This document shows positions 24,593 to 32,937 of a stretch of DNA of 39,233 nucleotides, one piece after another. A program made the position numbers and the translations under genes. The notes below the pieces were generated by a model that saw only the letters and a program-made list of their open reading frames with translations, was not told the origin of the DNA and did not search any database. The stretch lies in the NCBI GenBank assembly GCA_003221895.1, contig QHUJ01000124.1, forward strand, positions 1 through 39,233, in the 5' to 3' direction. Source of the stretch: Gemmatimonadota bacterium. GTDB taxonomy: Bacteria > Gemmatimonadota > Gemmatimonadetes > Gemmatimonadales > GWC2-71-9. Position 1 is the stretch's first letter; each line of letters starts with the position of its first letter.

Positions 24593-26050
24593 TTAGAGAC
24601 TGTAGTTCGGCGCTTCCCGCGTAATGACAACGTCATGCGGATGCGATTCCCGCAGGCCCGCCGTGGTGATGCGGATGAATTCGGTCTCGGTGCGCAGCGC
24701 GGCCATGTCGCACACCCCGCAGTATCCCATCCCGCTCCTCAGCCCGCCGACCATCTGGAACACCACGTCCGCCACCGGACCGCGATAGGGCACGCGCCCC
24801 TCGATCCCCTCGGGCACGAGCTTTTGCAGCGAGACCTCGCCCTCCTGGAAGTAGCGATCGGCCGATCCCTCTTCCATGGCGGAGAGGCTGCCCATGCCGC
24901 GGATCACCTTGAAGCGCCGCCCCTCGAGCAGGAACGACTCGCCGGGGCTTTCTTCGGTACCCGCGAGCATCGAGCCCATCATCACACTCTCCGCCCCGGC
25001 GGCGAGCGCTTTCACGGCGTCGCCGGAATACTTGATGCCGCCATCGGCGATGACGGGAATGTCGCCCGCGCCGCGCACGGCATCCACGATCGCGGTGATC
25101 TGGGGCACGCCGATTCCCGTGACGACCCGGGTCGTGCAAATCGATCCTGGCCCAACGCCCACCTTTACCGCGTCCACCCCGCGCTCGACCAGCGCGCGCG
25201 CGCCGGCTTCGGTCGCCACGTTGCCCGCCACGATCTGCGCATCCGGGAACACGTCCCGCAGGCAGGCCACAGTGTCGAGCACGCTCTGACTGTGCCCGTG
25301 GGCCGAGTCCACGACGACGACATCGCAGCCCGCGTCGAGCAGCGCCTGCGCGCGCGCGCGGGCGTCCGGCGCCCCGCCCACCGCCGCCGCCACACGCAGC
25401 CGGCCGTGCTGATCCTTGTTCGCTTCGGGAAATTGCCGCCGCTTGAAGATGTCTTTGATGGTGATGAGGCCCTTCAATAGTCCCTGCTTATCGACGACGG
25501 GCAGTTTTTCGATACGGTGTTTTGCGAGGAGCCGCTCCGCCTCATCGAGCGTCGTGCCGATGGGCGCGGTGACCAGCTTGTCCTTCGTCATCACGTCGCG
25601 AATCGGCCGCTCCAGCTGGCGCTCGAACTGCAGATCGCGATTCGTGATGATGCCCACCAGTTTACCGGCGCCGTCCACGATGGGGACGCCCGAGATCTTG
25701 AAACGCATCATGAGCTGCTGGGCTTCGCCTAGCGGCCGGTCGGGACCGAGCGTGATCGGATTCATGATCATGCCGGATTCGCTGCGCTTCACGCGGTCCA
25801 CTTCGGCGGCCTGGCGGTCGATCGACATGTTCTTGTGGACGACGCCGATGCCACCCTGGCGCGCCATGGCGATTGCCATCTCCGCTTCCGTCACGGTGTC
25901 CATGGCGGCGGAGACGATCGGAATGTTGAGCGGAATGGCGCGAGTGAAGCGACTGGCGACGGCAACGTTGCGGGGATGGACCGTCGAATGACGGGGCGCA
26001 AGCAGGACGTCGTCGAAGGTCAGGGCGACGTCGGGTCTGAAGGTTCCCAT
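24593..26050 (-). CDS. guaB: Inosine-5'-monophosphate dehydrogenase
   Basis: A 485-residue IMPDH that oxidises IMP to XMP, the committed step to [19 protein letters not shown] opens the barrel. Two CBS modules occupy about residues 95-205. The catalytic loop is [15 protein letters not shown] with C305, the same number as in E. coli. [24 protein letters not shown] and [10 protein letters not shown] are family blocks. It starts 8 bases after the small gene upstream. A TAACTT hexamer that includes that gene's stop codon lies 5 bases before the ATG and might act as an internal promoter. Confidence 0.97.
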   Translation of the reverse strand: MGTFRPDVALTFDDVLLAPRHSTVHPRNVAVASRFTRAIPLNIPIVSAAMDTVTEAEMAIAMARQGGIGVVHKNMSIDRQAAEVDRVKRSESGMIMNPITLGPDRPLGEAQQLMMRFKISGVPIVDGAGKLVGIITNRDLQFERQLERPIRDVMTKDKLVTAPIGTTLDEAERLLAKHRIEKLPVVDKQGLLKGLITIKDIFKRRQFPEANKDQHGRLRVAAAVGGAPDARARAQALLDAGCDVVVVDSAHGHSQSVLDTVACLRDVFPDAQIVAGNVATEAGARALVERGVDAVKVGVGPGSICTTRVVTGIGVPQITAIVDAVRGAGDIPVIADGGIKYSGDAVKALAAGAESVMMGSMLAGTEESPGESFLLEGRRFKVIRGMGSLSAMEEGSADRYFQEGEVSLQKLVPEGIEGRVPYRGPVADVVFQMVGGLRSGMGYCGVCDMAALRTETEFIRITTAGLRESHPHDVVITREAPNYSL

Positions 26051-26058
26051 GGCGGAAG

Positions 26059-26391
26059 TTACTGGGCGGGCTTGTTTTCCTCAACCGGTTTTTCGGAGCT
26101 CCTCTTCTTGGCCTCATCAACGGCCGCCTTTCCGGCGGCGGCCAGCCCTTCCAGGAAGCGTCCGGCCTTGCCGACCGCGTCCATCGTCCCCTTGATGATC
26201 GTCACCGGGACACGACCGGCGCGCAACGTGTCCTCCAGCGTCTCGGCGACCTTCTGGAATGCCGGAGCGCCCGCAGCGCGCTGCGCGTACTTCGATTCGA
26301 GGAACTCGATATAGTCGAGCATCTGATAAGCCTGCTCGTCCGGCATCACCTCGAGCTTGCGCCGAATGCGCTCGGCTAGCACGTCGTTCAC
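26059..26391 (-). CDS. Small hypothetical protein with helical N-terminus
   Basis: A 110-residue protein. Residues 1-36 ([20 protein letters not shown] then [11 protein letters not shown]) resemble the short helical regulatory domains of DUF2281-type proteins. The rest is Ala/Gly/Lys-rich with a charged tail [11 protein letters not shown]-like in character. There is no signal peptide or membrane segment. It sits between the SH3-domain gene, which it overlaps by 4 bases (ATGA), and guaB. Function is unknown. Confidence 0.7.
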   Translation of the reverse strand: MNDVLAERIRRKLEVMPDEQAYQMLDYIEFLESKYAQRAAGAPAFQKVAETLEDTLRAGRVPVTIIKGTMDAVGKAGRFLEGLAAAGKAAVDEAKKRSSEKPVEENKPAQ

Positions 26392-27446
26392 GGCGTTGTT
26401 CCTCCCTCCAGCGAAATGAGGTCGACCACGGGGTTGCCGAGATATCGGCTGCGGCCGCTGCGGACGCGCGCCGTAATCTGCATTTCGACGAGCGGCGTCA
26501 GGGCGCGGAACGCGGGCAGCCTACTGTCCGGGACGACGACGTAGACGAAGCCGCGCTCGGGCAGCGGGCCGCGCGCGAGCACATAACTCGCGCCGGCGGG
26601 AATATCGGGGCGCAGCTCGTCCGCCTTTTGGATCGCGATGAACTCGAGCCGCCAGCGCAGCGCCTGGCCGACGTACCGTTGCGGCTCCGCGCGCAGCTCG
26701 GCGGCGGTGACACCGAGCATGACGCCTGCGGGCGCCACCTGCAGATCGCCGCCTTTGACCCATCCTTCATATTGCACGCGCGTCCACTCACCATTGCGAC
26801 TCAACACACGCACCGGGACGTCGGCCGCAATCGTGCCCGCTTCGGGGCCGTCGGGGGCGCGATAGAGCGTCGTCATGCGCACGGGCTGCGCTCGGCTGCT
26901 GTCCACGCGCGAGGTGTCGCCGGCCCGTGCCGCCGGCGTGGGCGCTGCCGGGGTGGAGGCGGTGTCACGGGTTGTATCGGCGGTACGCGTCGAAACCACG
27001 TCGGCAATGGGCACCAGCGAGCTGCGTTGCACCCAGCCGTCGCGTCTCACGTGAACCCACCGGCTCCCAGAGCTGTCCGTGCCTACGCGCTTCAAGCCGA
27101 ACCCCTGGGCCAGCTCGGCAATCAGCGGGCCCGCCGGGGCGGCGCGGAGATTCTCGTTGGGGGCGTGTGTGACTAGCAGATCGAAGTCGGGGCGGTCGCT
27201 GGGCCCGACGGAAGTCGCGAAGATCCAGCCGTCGAGCGTTACCTGCATCCAGTCGTTGCGCGTGGTGCCGGCGGAGACGACAGAGCCGCGCGCCAGCCGC
27301 GCGACCCGCCGGCCCGCGACATCCTGATAGAACCATGTGTTATCGGTGTTGACGCGATAACGCATGGCTCCCTGCGCGGCCGCACGCTGCGGAGCCGCAA
27401 GGCTCAACGCCGCTAGTAGCGCGGGAATGATCTGGCTAACTTGCAT
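26388..27446 (-). CDS. Exported protein with bacterial SH3-like domains
   Basis: A 352-residue protein. Residues 1-24 are a signal peptide ending in AAAQGA. At least two, probably three, SH3b-like units follow: NTWFYQDVAGRRVARLARGS with WMQVTLDGWIFATSVG; ENLRAAPAGPLIAELAQG with RWVHVRRDGWVQRSSL; and YRAPDGPEAGTIAADVPVRV with WTRVQYEGWVKGGDL. Such domains often bind cell-wall peptides. The C-terminal third (LRWRLEFIAIQKADELRP onward) is a separate beta-rich domain that I do not recognise. A CATATT hexamer lies 7 bases before the ATG. The start codon is only 10 bases from that of the divergent gpmI. Confidence 0.78.
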   Translation of the reverse strand: MQVSQIIPALLAALSLAAPQRAAAQGAMRYRVNTDNTWFYQDVAGRRVARLARGSVVSAGTTRNDWMQVTLDGWIFATSVGPSDRPDFDLLVTHAPNENLRAAPAGPLIAELAQGFGLKRVGTDSSGSRWVHVRRDGWVQRSSLVPIADVVSTRTADTTRDTASTPAAPTPAARAGDTSRVDSSRAQPVRMTTLYRAPDGPEAGTIAADVPVRVLSRNGEWTRVQYEGWVKGGDLQVAPAGVMLGVTAAELRAEPQRYVGQALRWRLEFIAIQKADELRPDIPAGASYVLARGPLPERGFVYVVVPDSRLPAFRALTPLVEMQITARVRSGRSRYLGNPVVDLISLEGGTTP

Positions 27447-27453
27447 CCCCTTC

Positions 27454-27459
27454 AATATG
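27454..27459 (-). promoter_or_regulatory. Candidate -10 hexamer of a leaderless promoter (SH3-domain gene)
   Basis: CATATT on the minus strand ends 7 bases before the ATG at 27446 and overlaps the ATG of the divergent gpmI gene at 27457. AAGGGG directly abuts the ATG and is too close for a normal ribosome site. On the plus strand TAACTT at 27437-27442, inside this gene, could serve gpmI with a leader of only a few bases. Confidence 0.35.
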
Positions 27460-29004
27460 ACAATGCGCGGCGGCACACGCACCCCAGTGGTCCTTATTGT
27501 GCTCGACGGCTGGGGCTTCCGGCCCGGCCGCCAGGGCAACGCGATCGAGCTGGGCAGGACGCCGACGTGGCATCAGCTGTGGGATCGCGCGCCCCGAACC
27601 CTGCTCGAGGCGTCGGGACTCGCGGTGGGCCTGCCCGCAGAACAAATCGGGAACAGCGAAGTCGGCCATCTGAACCTGGGAGCGGGACGGGTTGTCCCTC
27701 AAGACATTGTTCGCATCTCACAGGCTATCGATGCTGGGGAGTTCTTTCGCATCCCCGCGCTACTGCAGCTGATCGAGGATACACGTCGGCACGACGGCAC
27801 GCTGCACGTGATGGGGTTGATCGGGACGGGCGGCGTCCACGCGCTCGACAAGCATCTGCTCGCCGCGGTCGAGCTGGGTCGCCGCGCGGGACTGCAAGTG
27901 GCGATTCACGCCTGGCTCGACGGGCGCGACACGCCACCGAAGTCGGGTCTGGGCTTCATGCAGCATCTGACGGCGGCGGTCAACGGAAACGGCGGCGGTC
28001 GGGCGCTCATCTCGACCGTGATCGGTCGCTACTACGCGATGGATCGCGACAAGCGCTGGGAGCGGACCAAGCTCGCGTACGATGCCATGGTAAAAGGAAT
28101 CGGCGTCCCGGTTCCCGATCCCCTGACGGCGATCAAGCAGGCCTACGATGCGGGCGAGACCGACGAGTTCGTCAAACCGCGCGTCATCAGCGGCGCGCCG
28201 CTCCTCAGAGACGGCGACGGGATCTTCTGCTTCAATTATCGCGCCGATCGCATGCGCCAGATCGTGCGCGCGCTCGCCGCTCCGGAGTTCGACGGGTTCG
28301 ATGTGCGCGGCCGCCCCAGAGTCACACTCGTCTCGATGACGCGCTACGACGCGACGCTGCCCTTCCCCGCCGCATTCGAGCCGATGGTGTTGTCGCGCAT
28401 CGTGGCCGAGGTGCTCGCGGAGAACGGCAGGACGATGTTCCGCACCGCAGAGACGGAGAAATACGCGCACGTCACCTACTTCTTTAATGGCGGGTACGAG
28501 CCGCCCTACAAGGGTGAAGAGCGGCTGCTCGTGCCGTCACAGAAGGTGGCCACGTACGACCTCATGCCGGAGATGAGCGCGCCCGGCGTCACGGATGTGC
28601 TGTGTAACGCGATCGCCGGCAAGCAGCACGACTTCATTCTGTGCAACTATGCCAATGGAGACATGGTAGGGCACTCCGGGGTATTGGCAGCCGCGGTGAA
28701 GGCGGTCGAAACGGTCGACGAGTGTCTCATCCGCGTCCTGAAGACGGCTGAGACCGCCGGCGCGACGGTGATCATCACCGCGGACCACGGCAACTGCGAG
28801 CTGATGATCGATCCGGCGACGGGTGGGCCGCACACCGCGCACACGACCAACCCGGTGCCCCTCGTGATCATCGGCGAAGGGGCTGGCCGGGGTCACCTAC
28901 GTAGGGGCGGCTCCCTGCGCGACGTGGGACCGACGATCTTACAGCTCATGCGAATTGACCCGCCAGCGGAAATGACGGGGAAGGACCTTCGAGAGGAGCT
29001 ATGA
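27457..29004 (+). CDS. gpmI: 2,3-bisphosphoglycerate-independent phosphoglycerate mutase
   Basis: A 515-residue two-manganese enzyme that interconverts 3- and 2-phosphoglycerate in glycolysis. D17 in VLDGWGFR and the catalytic S67 in GNSEVGHLNLGAGRVV are in place. Further blocks are HAWLDGRDTPPKSG, GRYYAMDRDKRWER, FNYRADRMRQI, EKYAHVTYFFNGG, NYANGDMVGHSG and ADHGNCELM. The ATG at 27457 was chosen over the earlier frame start at 27364, which lies in the divergent SH3 gene; an ATG at 27463 is also possible. It is the first gene of a run that continues to the window end. Confidence 0.96.
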   Translation: MTMRGGTRTPVVLIVLDGWGFRPGRQGNAIELGRTPTWHQLWDRAPRTLLEASGLAVGLPAEQIGNSEVGHLNLGAGRVVPQDIVRISQAIDAGEFFRIPALLQLIEDTRRHDGTLHVMGLIGTGGVHALDKHLLAAVELGRRAGLQVAIHAWLDGRDTPPKSGLGFMQHLTAAVNGNGGGRALISTVIGRYYAMDRDKRWERTKLAYDAMVKGIGVPVPDPLTAIKQAYDAGETDEFVKPRVISGAPLLRDGDGIFCFNYRADRMRQIVRALAAPEFDGFDVRGRPRVTLVSMTRYDATLPFPAAFEPMVLSRIVAEVLAENGRTMFRTAETEKYAHVTYFFNGGYEPPYKGEERLLVPSQKVATYDLMPEMSAPGVTDVLCNAIAGKQHDFILCNYANGDMVGHSGVLAAAVKAVETVDECLIRVLKTAETAGATVIITADHGNCELMIDPATGGPHTAHTTNPVPLVIIGEGAGRGHLRRGGSLRDVGPTILQLMRIDPPAEMTGKDLREEL

Positions 29005-29714
29005 CGGTACGACGGTACGTTGTCGGCGGGCTGCTCGGGCTGAGCGTCGTAGCGTCGTATGACGTGGCGTCGGCTCAAGTGGGCCACAACCCCGCCAGCT
29101 CTCCCTATCGCGACGTTTTGTTGCGCTCGGGTCCCGCGTTCTTCGGCGGCCATCTTTCGGGAAGTCGCGGCAGCGCCGACGCCGGATTCAGTAACGGCGA
29201 CGTGGTCGGCGTGCGCTACGAGCTGGCCGCGGGGAAAACGCTGCTCGCCCAGTTCAACGGGACGTACGTCAAAGGCGACCGCTTCATTCTCAACCCGGCT
29301 GCCGATTCCTCCTCACCGCAACGCAAGACCGGTCCCTATGCGGCGGACATCTTCATCATCGATCTGATGCTTCAGCTGAGGCTCACCGGGGCAAAATCGT
29401 GGCGCGGATTCGCGCCCTACGCCGGCGCCGGGATCGGGGTCGGATTCGAGACGACGGCACCGCCCGACACCACCCAGAGCGGCTACAGATTCGGCACCAA
29501 GTTCACGGTGTCCGGCGCCACGGGCATTCGGTGGTATCCTTTGCGTCGAGTGTCGCTTACCGGCGATGCCCGCTTCGTGCTCTGGAAGGAGAGCTATCCC
29601 ATGTCGTTCCACCAGACGGCGCCGGACGGCTCTCGCATCCTTCCCCTCATTCACGACCTGAGCGAATGGACATTTCATCCCGTGCTCAGCGTCGGACTGG
29701 GATGGATTTTCTAG
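29001..29714 (+). CDS. Outer-membrane beta-barrel protein (OmpA-like or OmpW-like fold)
   Basis: A 237-residue protein. Residues 1-25 are a signal peptide ending SAQ. Amphipathic strands with a Gly-rich turn pattern follow: YELAAGKTLLAQFNGTYV, DIFIIDLMLQLRLTG, FAPYAGAGIGVGFE, FTVSGATGIRWYPLRRVSLT. The C-terminal residue is Phe (GLGWIF), the usual signal for BAM-dependent insertion. Probably eight strands. The start overlaps the gpmI stop as ATGA. It may be a small pore or a structural protein; function is unknown. Confidence 0.78.
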   Translation: MTVRRYVVGGLLGLSVVASYDVASAQVGHNPASSPYRDVLLRSGPAFFGGHLSGSRGSADAGFSNGDVVGVRYELAAGKTLLAQFNGTYVKGDRFILNPAADSSSPQRKTGPYAADIFIIDLMLQLRLTGAKSWRGFAPYAGAGIGVGFETTAPPDTTQSGYRFGTKFTVSGATGIRWYPLRRVSLTGDARFVLWKESYPMSFHQTAPDGSRILPLIHDLSEWTFHPVLSVGLGWIF

Positions 29715-30397
29715 CGGAAGGGTTCCGGCGAGCGTGGGACCTGCTCGTCGGGGGTGATGCCGAGGTCTATGGGATCGCGCTCCTCACGCTGAGAGTTGCC
29801 GTCGTCGCGACAACCATCTCCTGCGTTCTCGGCCTGCCGCTCGGATACTTCCTCGCCACACGCCGCTTCTGGGGACGGCGCGCCGCTCTCACCATGGTGA
29901 ATACGGCGCTCGCCTTTCCCACCGTCGTCGTCGGACTGCTGCTCTACGGCCTGCTCTCGCGGCGCGGCCTGTTAGGCGACCTCGGCTGGCTCTACACCTG
30001 GCAGGCGATCGTCGTCGGTGATGTGTTGCTCGCGCTGCCAATCGCAGCGGCACTGTCGGCGGCGGCGATCCAAGGCGTCGACCCGCGGATCCGCCGCACC
30101 GCGGAAACCCTCGGCGCCGGGTCGTGGCTGACCGCGTGGACGGTCACGCGCGAAGCGCGGTTCGCCCTCGCCGCGGTGATCACGGCGGCGTTCGGCCAGG
30201 TCGTCGCCGAGATCGGCACCGCGATGATCGTCGGCGGCAACATCCGCGGCTCGACCCGCACGTTGACGACCGCGGTCGCGCTCTACACCTCGCAGGGAGA
30301 CTTCGGCCTGGCGCTCGCGCTGGGCCTCATTTTGCTAGTGCTGGCGCTCCTCGTGAACGTCGCACTACAGGTCTTGCAAGGTCGCGGCAGTGATTGA
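29702..30397 (+). CDS. tupB: ABC transporter permease, TupB-like (tungstate/molybdate)
   Basis: A 231-residue permease with about five to six membrane helices. The cytoplasmic coupling loop is AETLGAGSWLTAWTVTREAR, and the end region AEIGTAMIVGGNIRGSTRTL is typical of TupB/WtpB. The ATG at 29702 overlaps the upstream barrel gene by 13 bases. Together with the ATPase behind it and the molybdenum-cofactor genes further on, it is best read as a tungstate or molybdate importer. No periplasmic binding protein is encoded beside it. Confidence 0.85.
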   Translation: MDFLAEGFRRAWDLLVGGDAEVYGIALLTLRVAVVATTISCVLGLPLGYFLATRRFWGRRAALTMVNTALAFPTVVVGLLLYGLLSRRGLLGDLGWLYTWQAIVVGDVLLALPIAAALSAAAIQGVDPRIRRTAETLGAGSWLTAWTVTREARFALAAVITAAFGQVVAEIGTAMIVGGNIRGSTRTLTTAVALYTSQGDFGLALALGLILLVLALLVNVALQVLQGRGSD

Positions 30398-31388
30398 GCT
30401 GCGGGGGGTGCGGCACCGGTACCAGGCACGCGTCGTTCTCGATCTCGAACATTTCAGCGTGCCGCGTGGCGCGTTGATCTCGGTCGTCGGCCACAACGGC
30501 GCCGGGAAGAGCACGCTGCTGCGCTTGCTCGCGCTGCTCGAGCCTCCCACCGAGGGCCAGGTCCTGCTGGACGGGAAGGTCGTGCCGAAGCGGCCAGCGG
30601 CGGCGCTGCGCCGCCGCGTGACACTCGTCGAGCAGCGGCCGATTCTGTTTCGCGGTACGGTCCATGACAACCTGTGCTTCGGTCTGGAGGCGCGCGGCAT
30701 GGGCAGCGCCGCCAAAGGAATCGTGGCTGACGTCGCCGAACAGCTCGGTCTCACCACGCTGCTGGGCCGCCGCCGTCATGAACTGTCGGACGGCGAGGTC
30801 CAACGCGTGGCGGTGGCGCGCGCGCTCGCGGTGCGACCCGATGTGCTCCTGCTGGACGAGCCTGCCAGCTCCGCCGATCGAGCGGCCGCGGGGGCGTTGT
30901 ACCGCGCGCTCGTCCGCGAGCGCGCCGAGCGCCCGATCGCGGTCTGCGTGGCCTCGCACCAGCTCGAAGACGCGTACCGCTGGGCCGATGACATCCGCGC
31001 GCTCGCGGAAGGCCGGCTGTCTCCCGTGACACCCGAGAACCTCTTCCGTGTCGAGCTGGCACCCGGCGAGGGCGTCAAGCAGGCGCGCGTCGGTGACATC
31101 GACATCGCCGTGATGACCGATCGCTCCGGTCCCGTGGTGGTCGCCGTTCCGCCGACCGACATCTTCGTCAGCCGCGAGCCGCTCGCGTCGTCGGCGCGCA
31201 ACGTCTTCAAAGGACGCGTGACCGCAATGGCGATCGAGCGGCGCGGGGCCGGTGTTCACGTGCGGGCCGATGTCGGTGGAGTCGAGCTGGTCGCGGCGAT
31301 CACCGCCGAGGCGGCGCGCGATCTCGCGCTCGCCCCCGGCAGTCCGGTCGTGTTCTCTTTCAAGGCCACGGCGGTCCAGGTATTCTAG
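30390..31388 (+). CDS. tupC: ABC transporter ATPase with C-terminal TOBE/Mop-like domain (TupC/ModC-like)
   Basis: A 332-residue ATPase. Walker A is GHNGAGKST (34-42), the signature is LSDGEVQR (a variant of LSGGQ), and Walker B is VLLLDEPAS, with the switch His in ASHQLEDAYRWAD. After about residue 225 comes FRVELAPGEGVKQARV then VAVPPTDIFVSREPLASSAR and NVFKGRVTAM, matching the oxyanion-binding TOBE/Mop region of ModC-type ATPases, where tungstate or molybdate can bind and regulate. The GTG start at 30390 overlaps the permease end by 8 bases. Confidence 0.88.
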   Translation: MIELRGVRHRYQARVVLDLEHFSVPRGALISVVGHNGAGKSTLLRLLALLEPPTEGQVLLDGKVVPKRPAAALRRRVTLVEQRPILFRGTVHDNLCFGLEARGMGSAAKGIVADVAEQLGLTTLLGRRRHELSDGEVQRVAVARALAVRPDVLLLDEPASSADRAAAGALYRALVRERAERPIAVCVASHQLEDAYRWADDIRALAEGRLSPVTPENLFRVELAPGEGVKQARVGDIDIAVMTDRSGPVVVAVPPTDIFVSREPLASSARNVFKGRVTAMAIERRGAGVHVRADVGGVELVAAITAEAARDLALAPGSPVVFSFKATAVQVF

Positions 31389-31391
31389 GAC

Positions 31392-31790
31392 ATGCCAACG
31401 GCCTATCTCACGCGGGTTGTGGAGTTTACGGCGACTCACCGCTTTCCCGACACTCCCGACTTCGCGGGCGCGACGGCAGACCACAGCCATCTTTATAGGT
31501 GCGCAGTCACGGTCAAGGGCCGATTCGATCCCGCTCGCGCCGGCGTGATGAGCCTCAAAGCTCTCGACGCGCTGCTCACACGTGAAGTCGTGGCGCGGTT
31601 CGATGGCCGCCACATGAATGAGGACATCGCGACGTTTGCTGCCGGCGCGTGGCTCGCGACTGGTGAAGGACTCGCGGTCTACCTGTGGGAGCGCATCAGC
31701 GAGGCCGGTCTGCCGAGCGGCGTGACGCTTCATCGGGTGCGCGTGCAGGAGGGAGAGACACTCTATTCCGAATACTGCGGCGAACCGTAG
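31392..31790 (+). CDS. Divergent QueD/6-pyruvoyltetrahydropterin synthase homologue
   Basis: A 132-residue T-fold protein. The three zinc His are kept: FTATHRF (one His) and DHSHLY (two His). The C-terminal Glu region (VQEGETLYSEY) and GEGLAVYLWERI also fit. However, the catalytic Cys four residues before the first His of H-x-H in QueD is Ala here. The DHxxLN motif reads DGRHMN, so the usual catalytic His is lost. It is therefore unlikely to carry out the normal CPH4 synthase reaction. It lies 3 bases after the oxyanion transporter and 7 bases before fdhD, so a pterin or molybdopterin-related role is possible but unproven. Confidence 0.8.
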   Translation: MPTAYLTRVVEFTATHRFPDTPDFAGATADHSHLYRCAVTVKGRFDPARAGVMSLKALDALLTREVVARFDGRHMNEDIATFAAGAWLATGEGLAVYLWERISEAGLPSGVTLHRVRVQEGETLYSEYCGEP

Positions 31791-31797
31791 AGGCCGG

Positions 31798-32517
31798 ATG
31801 CAGGCCGACTCGGCCATGGTCGAAGAATGGCCGGTCTGGCTCGAGGTGAACGGCGAACCGGCGGTGACGTGGATGTGCACACCGGATCAGCTGGAGGAGC
31901 TGGCGGTCGGGTGGCTGCACGGCGAAGGATACATCGCGTCGCTCGACGATTTGATCCAGCTGCGTCCCTGCGCGCCGGATCTCGGCTTCTGGGCGGACGT
32001 GAAGCCGGAGGGCGTTGCTCAGGTGAAGGGGGAAAACCGTAAGCGCGTGCTCGCGTCGGGCTGCGGCGCCGTCGCAACGATGCTCGCTGACCCCAACGCG
32101 ATGACGCACACGCCGGCACGAGGCGAGCCGCCCCCAGCCGACACGTTTCGCACGCTATTCAAACAACTGTTCTCGAGCGGCGTGCGCTACAATGAAACGG
32201 GCGGCATTCATGCCGCGGCGCTCACGGACGGCGCGGTCCTGCTGTTTCACTCCGAAGACATCGGGCGCCACAATGCCGTGGATAAGGTGATTGGTGCCGC
32301 GGTGATCGCGCGGACGCCGATCGTCGGGCGTGGCTTGCTCGTAACGGGCCGCATCTCCGCGGAGCTCGCGTTCAAGGCGGCGCGAGCCGGGCTCGCATGG
32401 GTGGCGACGCCGAGCGTTCCGTCAACGCTGGCGGGGACAATCGCGCAGCGCTCGGGAATGGTGCTCGTCGGGCGAGCGGTGAGCGGTGCGCCGCATGTGC
32501 ACCGGCCAGAGGGATAG
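31798..32517 (+). CDS. fdhD: FdhD-type formate dehydrogenase sulfur-transfer accessory protein
   Basis: A 239-residue FdhD protein. Known FdhD takes sulfur from IscS and sulfurates the bis-MGD cofactor, which activates formate dehydrogenase. Family blocks are EELAVGWLHGEGYI, NETGGIHAAAL, HSEDIGRHNAVDKVIG and TGRISAELAFKAARAG. The redox motif that is CxxC in E. coli reads C89-G-A-V here, so only one Cys remains. The ATG at 31798 is the first start after the QueD-like stop. No formate dehydrogenase gene lies in the window, so the client enzyme is elsewhere. Confidence 0.93.
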   Translation: MQADSAMVEEWPVWLEVNGEPAVTWMCTPDQLEELAVGWLHGEGYIASLDDLIQLRPCAPDLGFWADVKPEGVAQVKGENRKRVLASGCGAVATMLADPNAMTHTPARGEPPPADTFRTLFKQLFSSGVRYNETGGIHAAALTDGAVLLFHSEDIGRHNAVDKVIGAAVIARTPIVGRGLLVTGRISAELAFKAARAGLAWVATPSVPSTLAGTIAQRSGMVLVGRAVSGAPHVHRPEG

Positions 32518-32937
32518 GTGATCGCTCAGGACGAGCTGCGCTCGCTGCTCACGCGGGCCCGTACCATCGCGGTCGTGGGCTTGTCTCCCAAACCCATTCG
32601 ACCCAGCCACTCCGTGGCCGATTATCTCCAGCGCTCGGGATACACGATCGTGCCCATCAATCCGGGACATGACACCATCCTTGGAGAGCGGAGCTATCCC
32701 AACCTCGCCGCCGCGGCCAAGGATCATTCGATCGACATCGTGAACATTTTTCGACGCAGCGAGCATGCGGCCGCCGTGGTCGACGAAGCGCTCGCGCTCC
32801 GCCCCCGCCCCCAGCTGATCTGGCTGCAGGAAGGCGTGGTCGATGCCGGGGCGGAAGCGCGCGCGGCAGCAGCCGGCGTTCCGTTCGTGATGGATCAGTG
32901 CCTGGCTGTCGAACACAGTAACCTCGAGGCTCGATGA
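32518..32937 (+). CDS. CoA-binding domain protein (YccU family)
   Basis: A 139-residue Rossmann-fold protein: IAVVGLSPKPIRPSHSVADY, then GYTIVPINPGHDTILGERSY, DIVNIFRRSEHAAAVVDEAL, and IWLQEGVVDAGAEARAAAAG with C-terminal FVMDQCLAVEH. This matches stand-alone CoA-binding proteins like YccU; the fold is the nucleotide-binding part of succinyl-CoA synthetase. Physiological role is unclear. The GTG at 32518 directly abuts the fdhD stop, and the end overlaps the next ATG by 4 bases. Confidence 0.9.
   Translation: MIAQDELRSLLTRARTIAVVGLSPKPIRPSHSVADYLQRSGYTIVPINPGHDTILGERSYPNLAAAAKDHSIDIVNIFRRSEHAAAVVDEALALRPRPQLIWLQEGVVDAGAEARAAAAGVPFVMDQCLAVEHSNLEAR

Noticed and set aside
30327-31880. 517-codon open frame on the minus strand
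   Set aside because: It is antisense to the tupC, QueD-like and fdhD genes. No recognisable motif is present.
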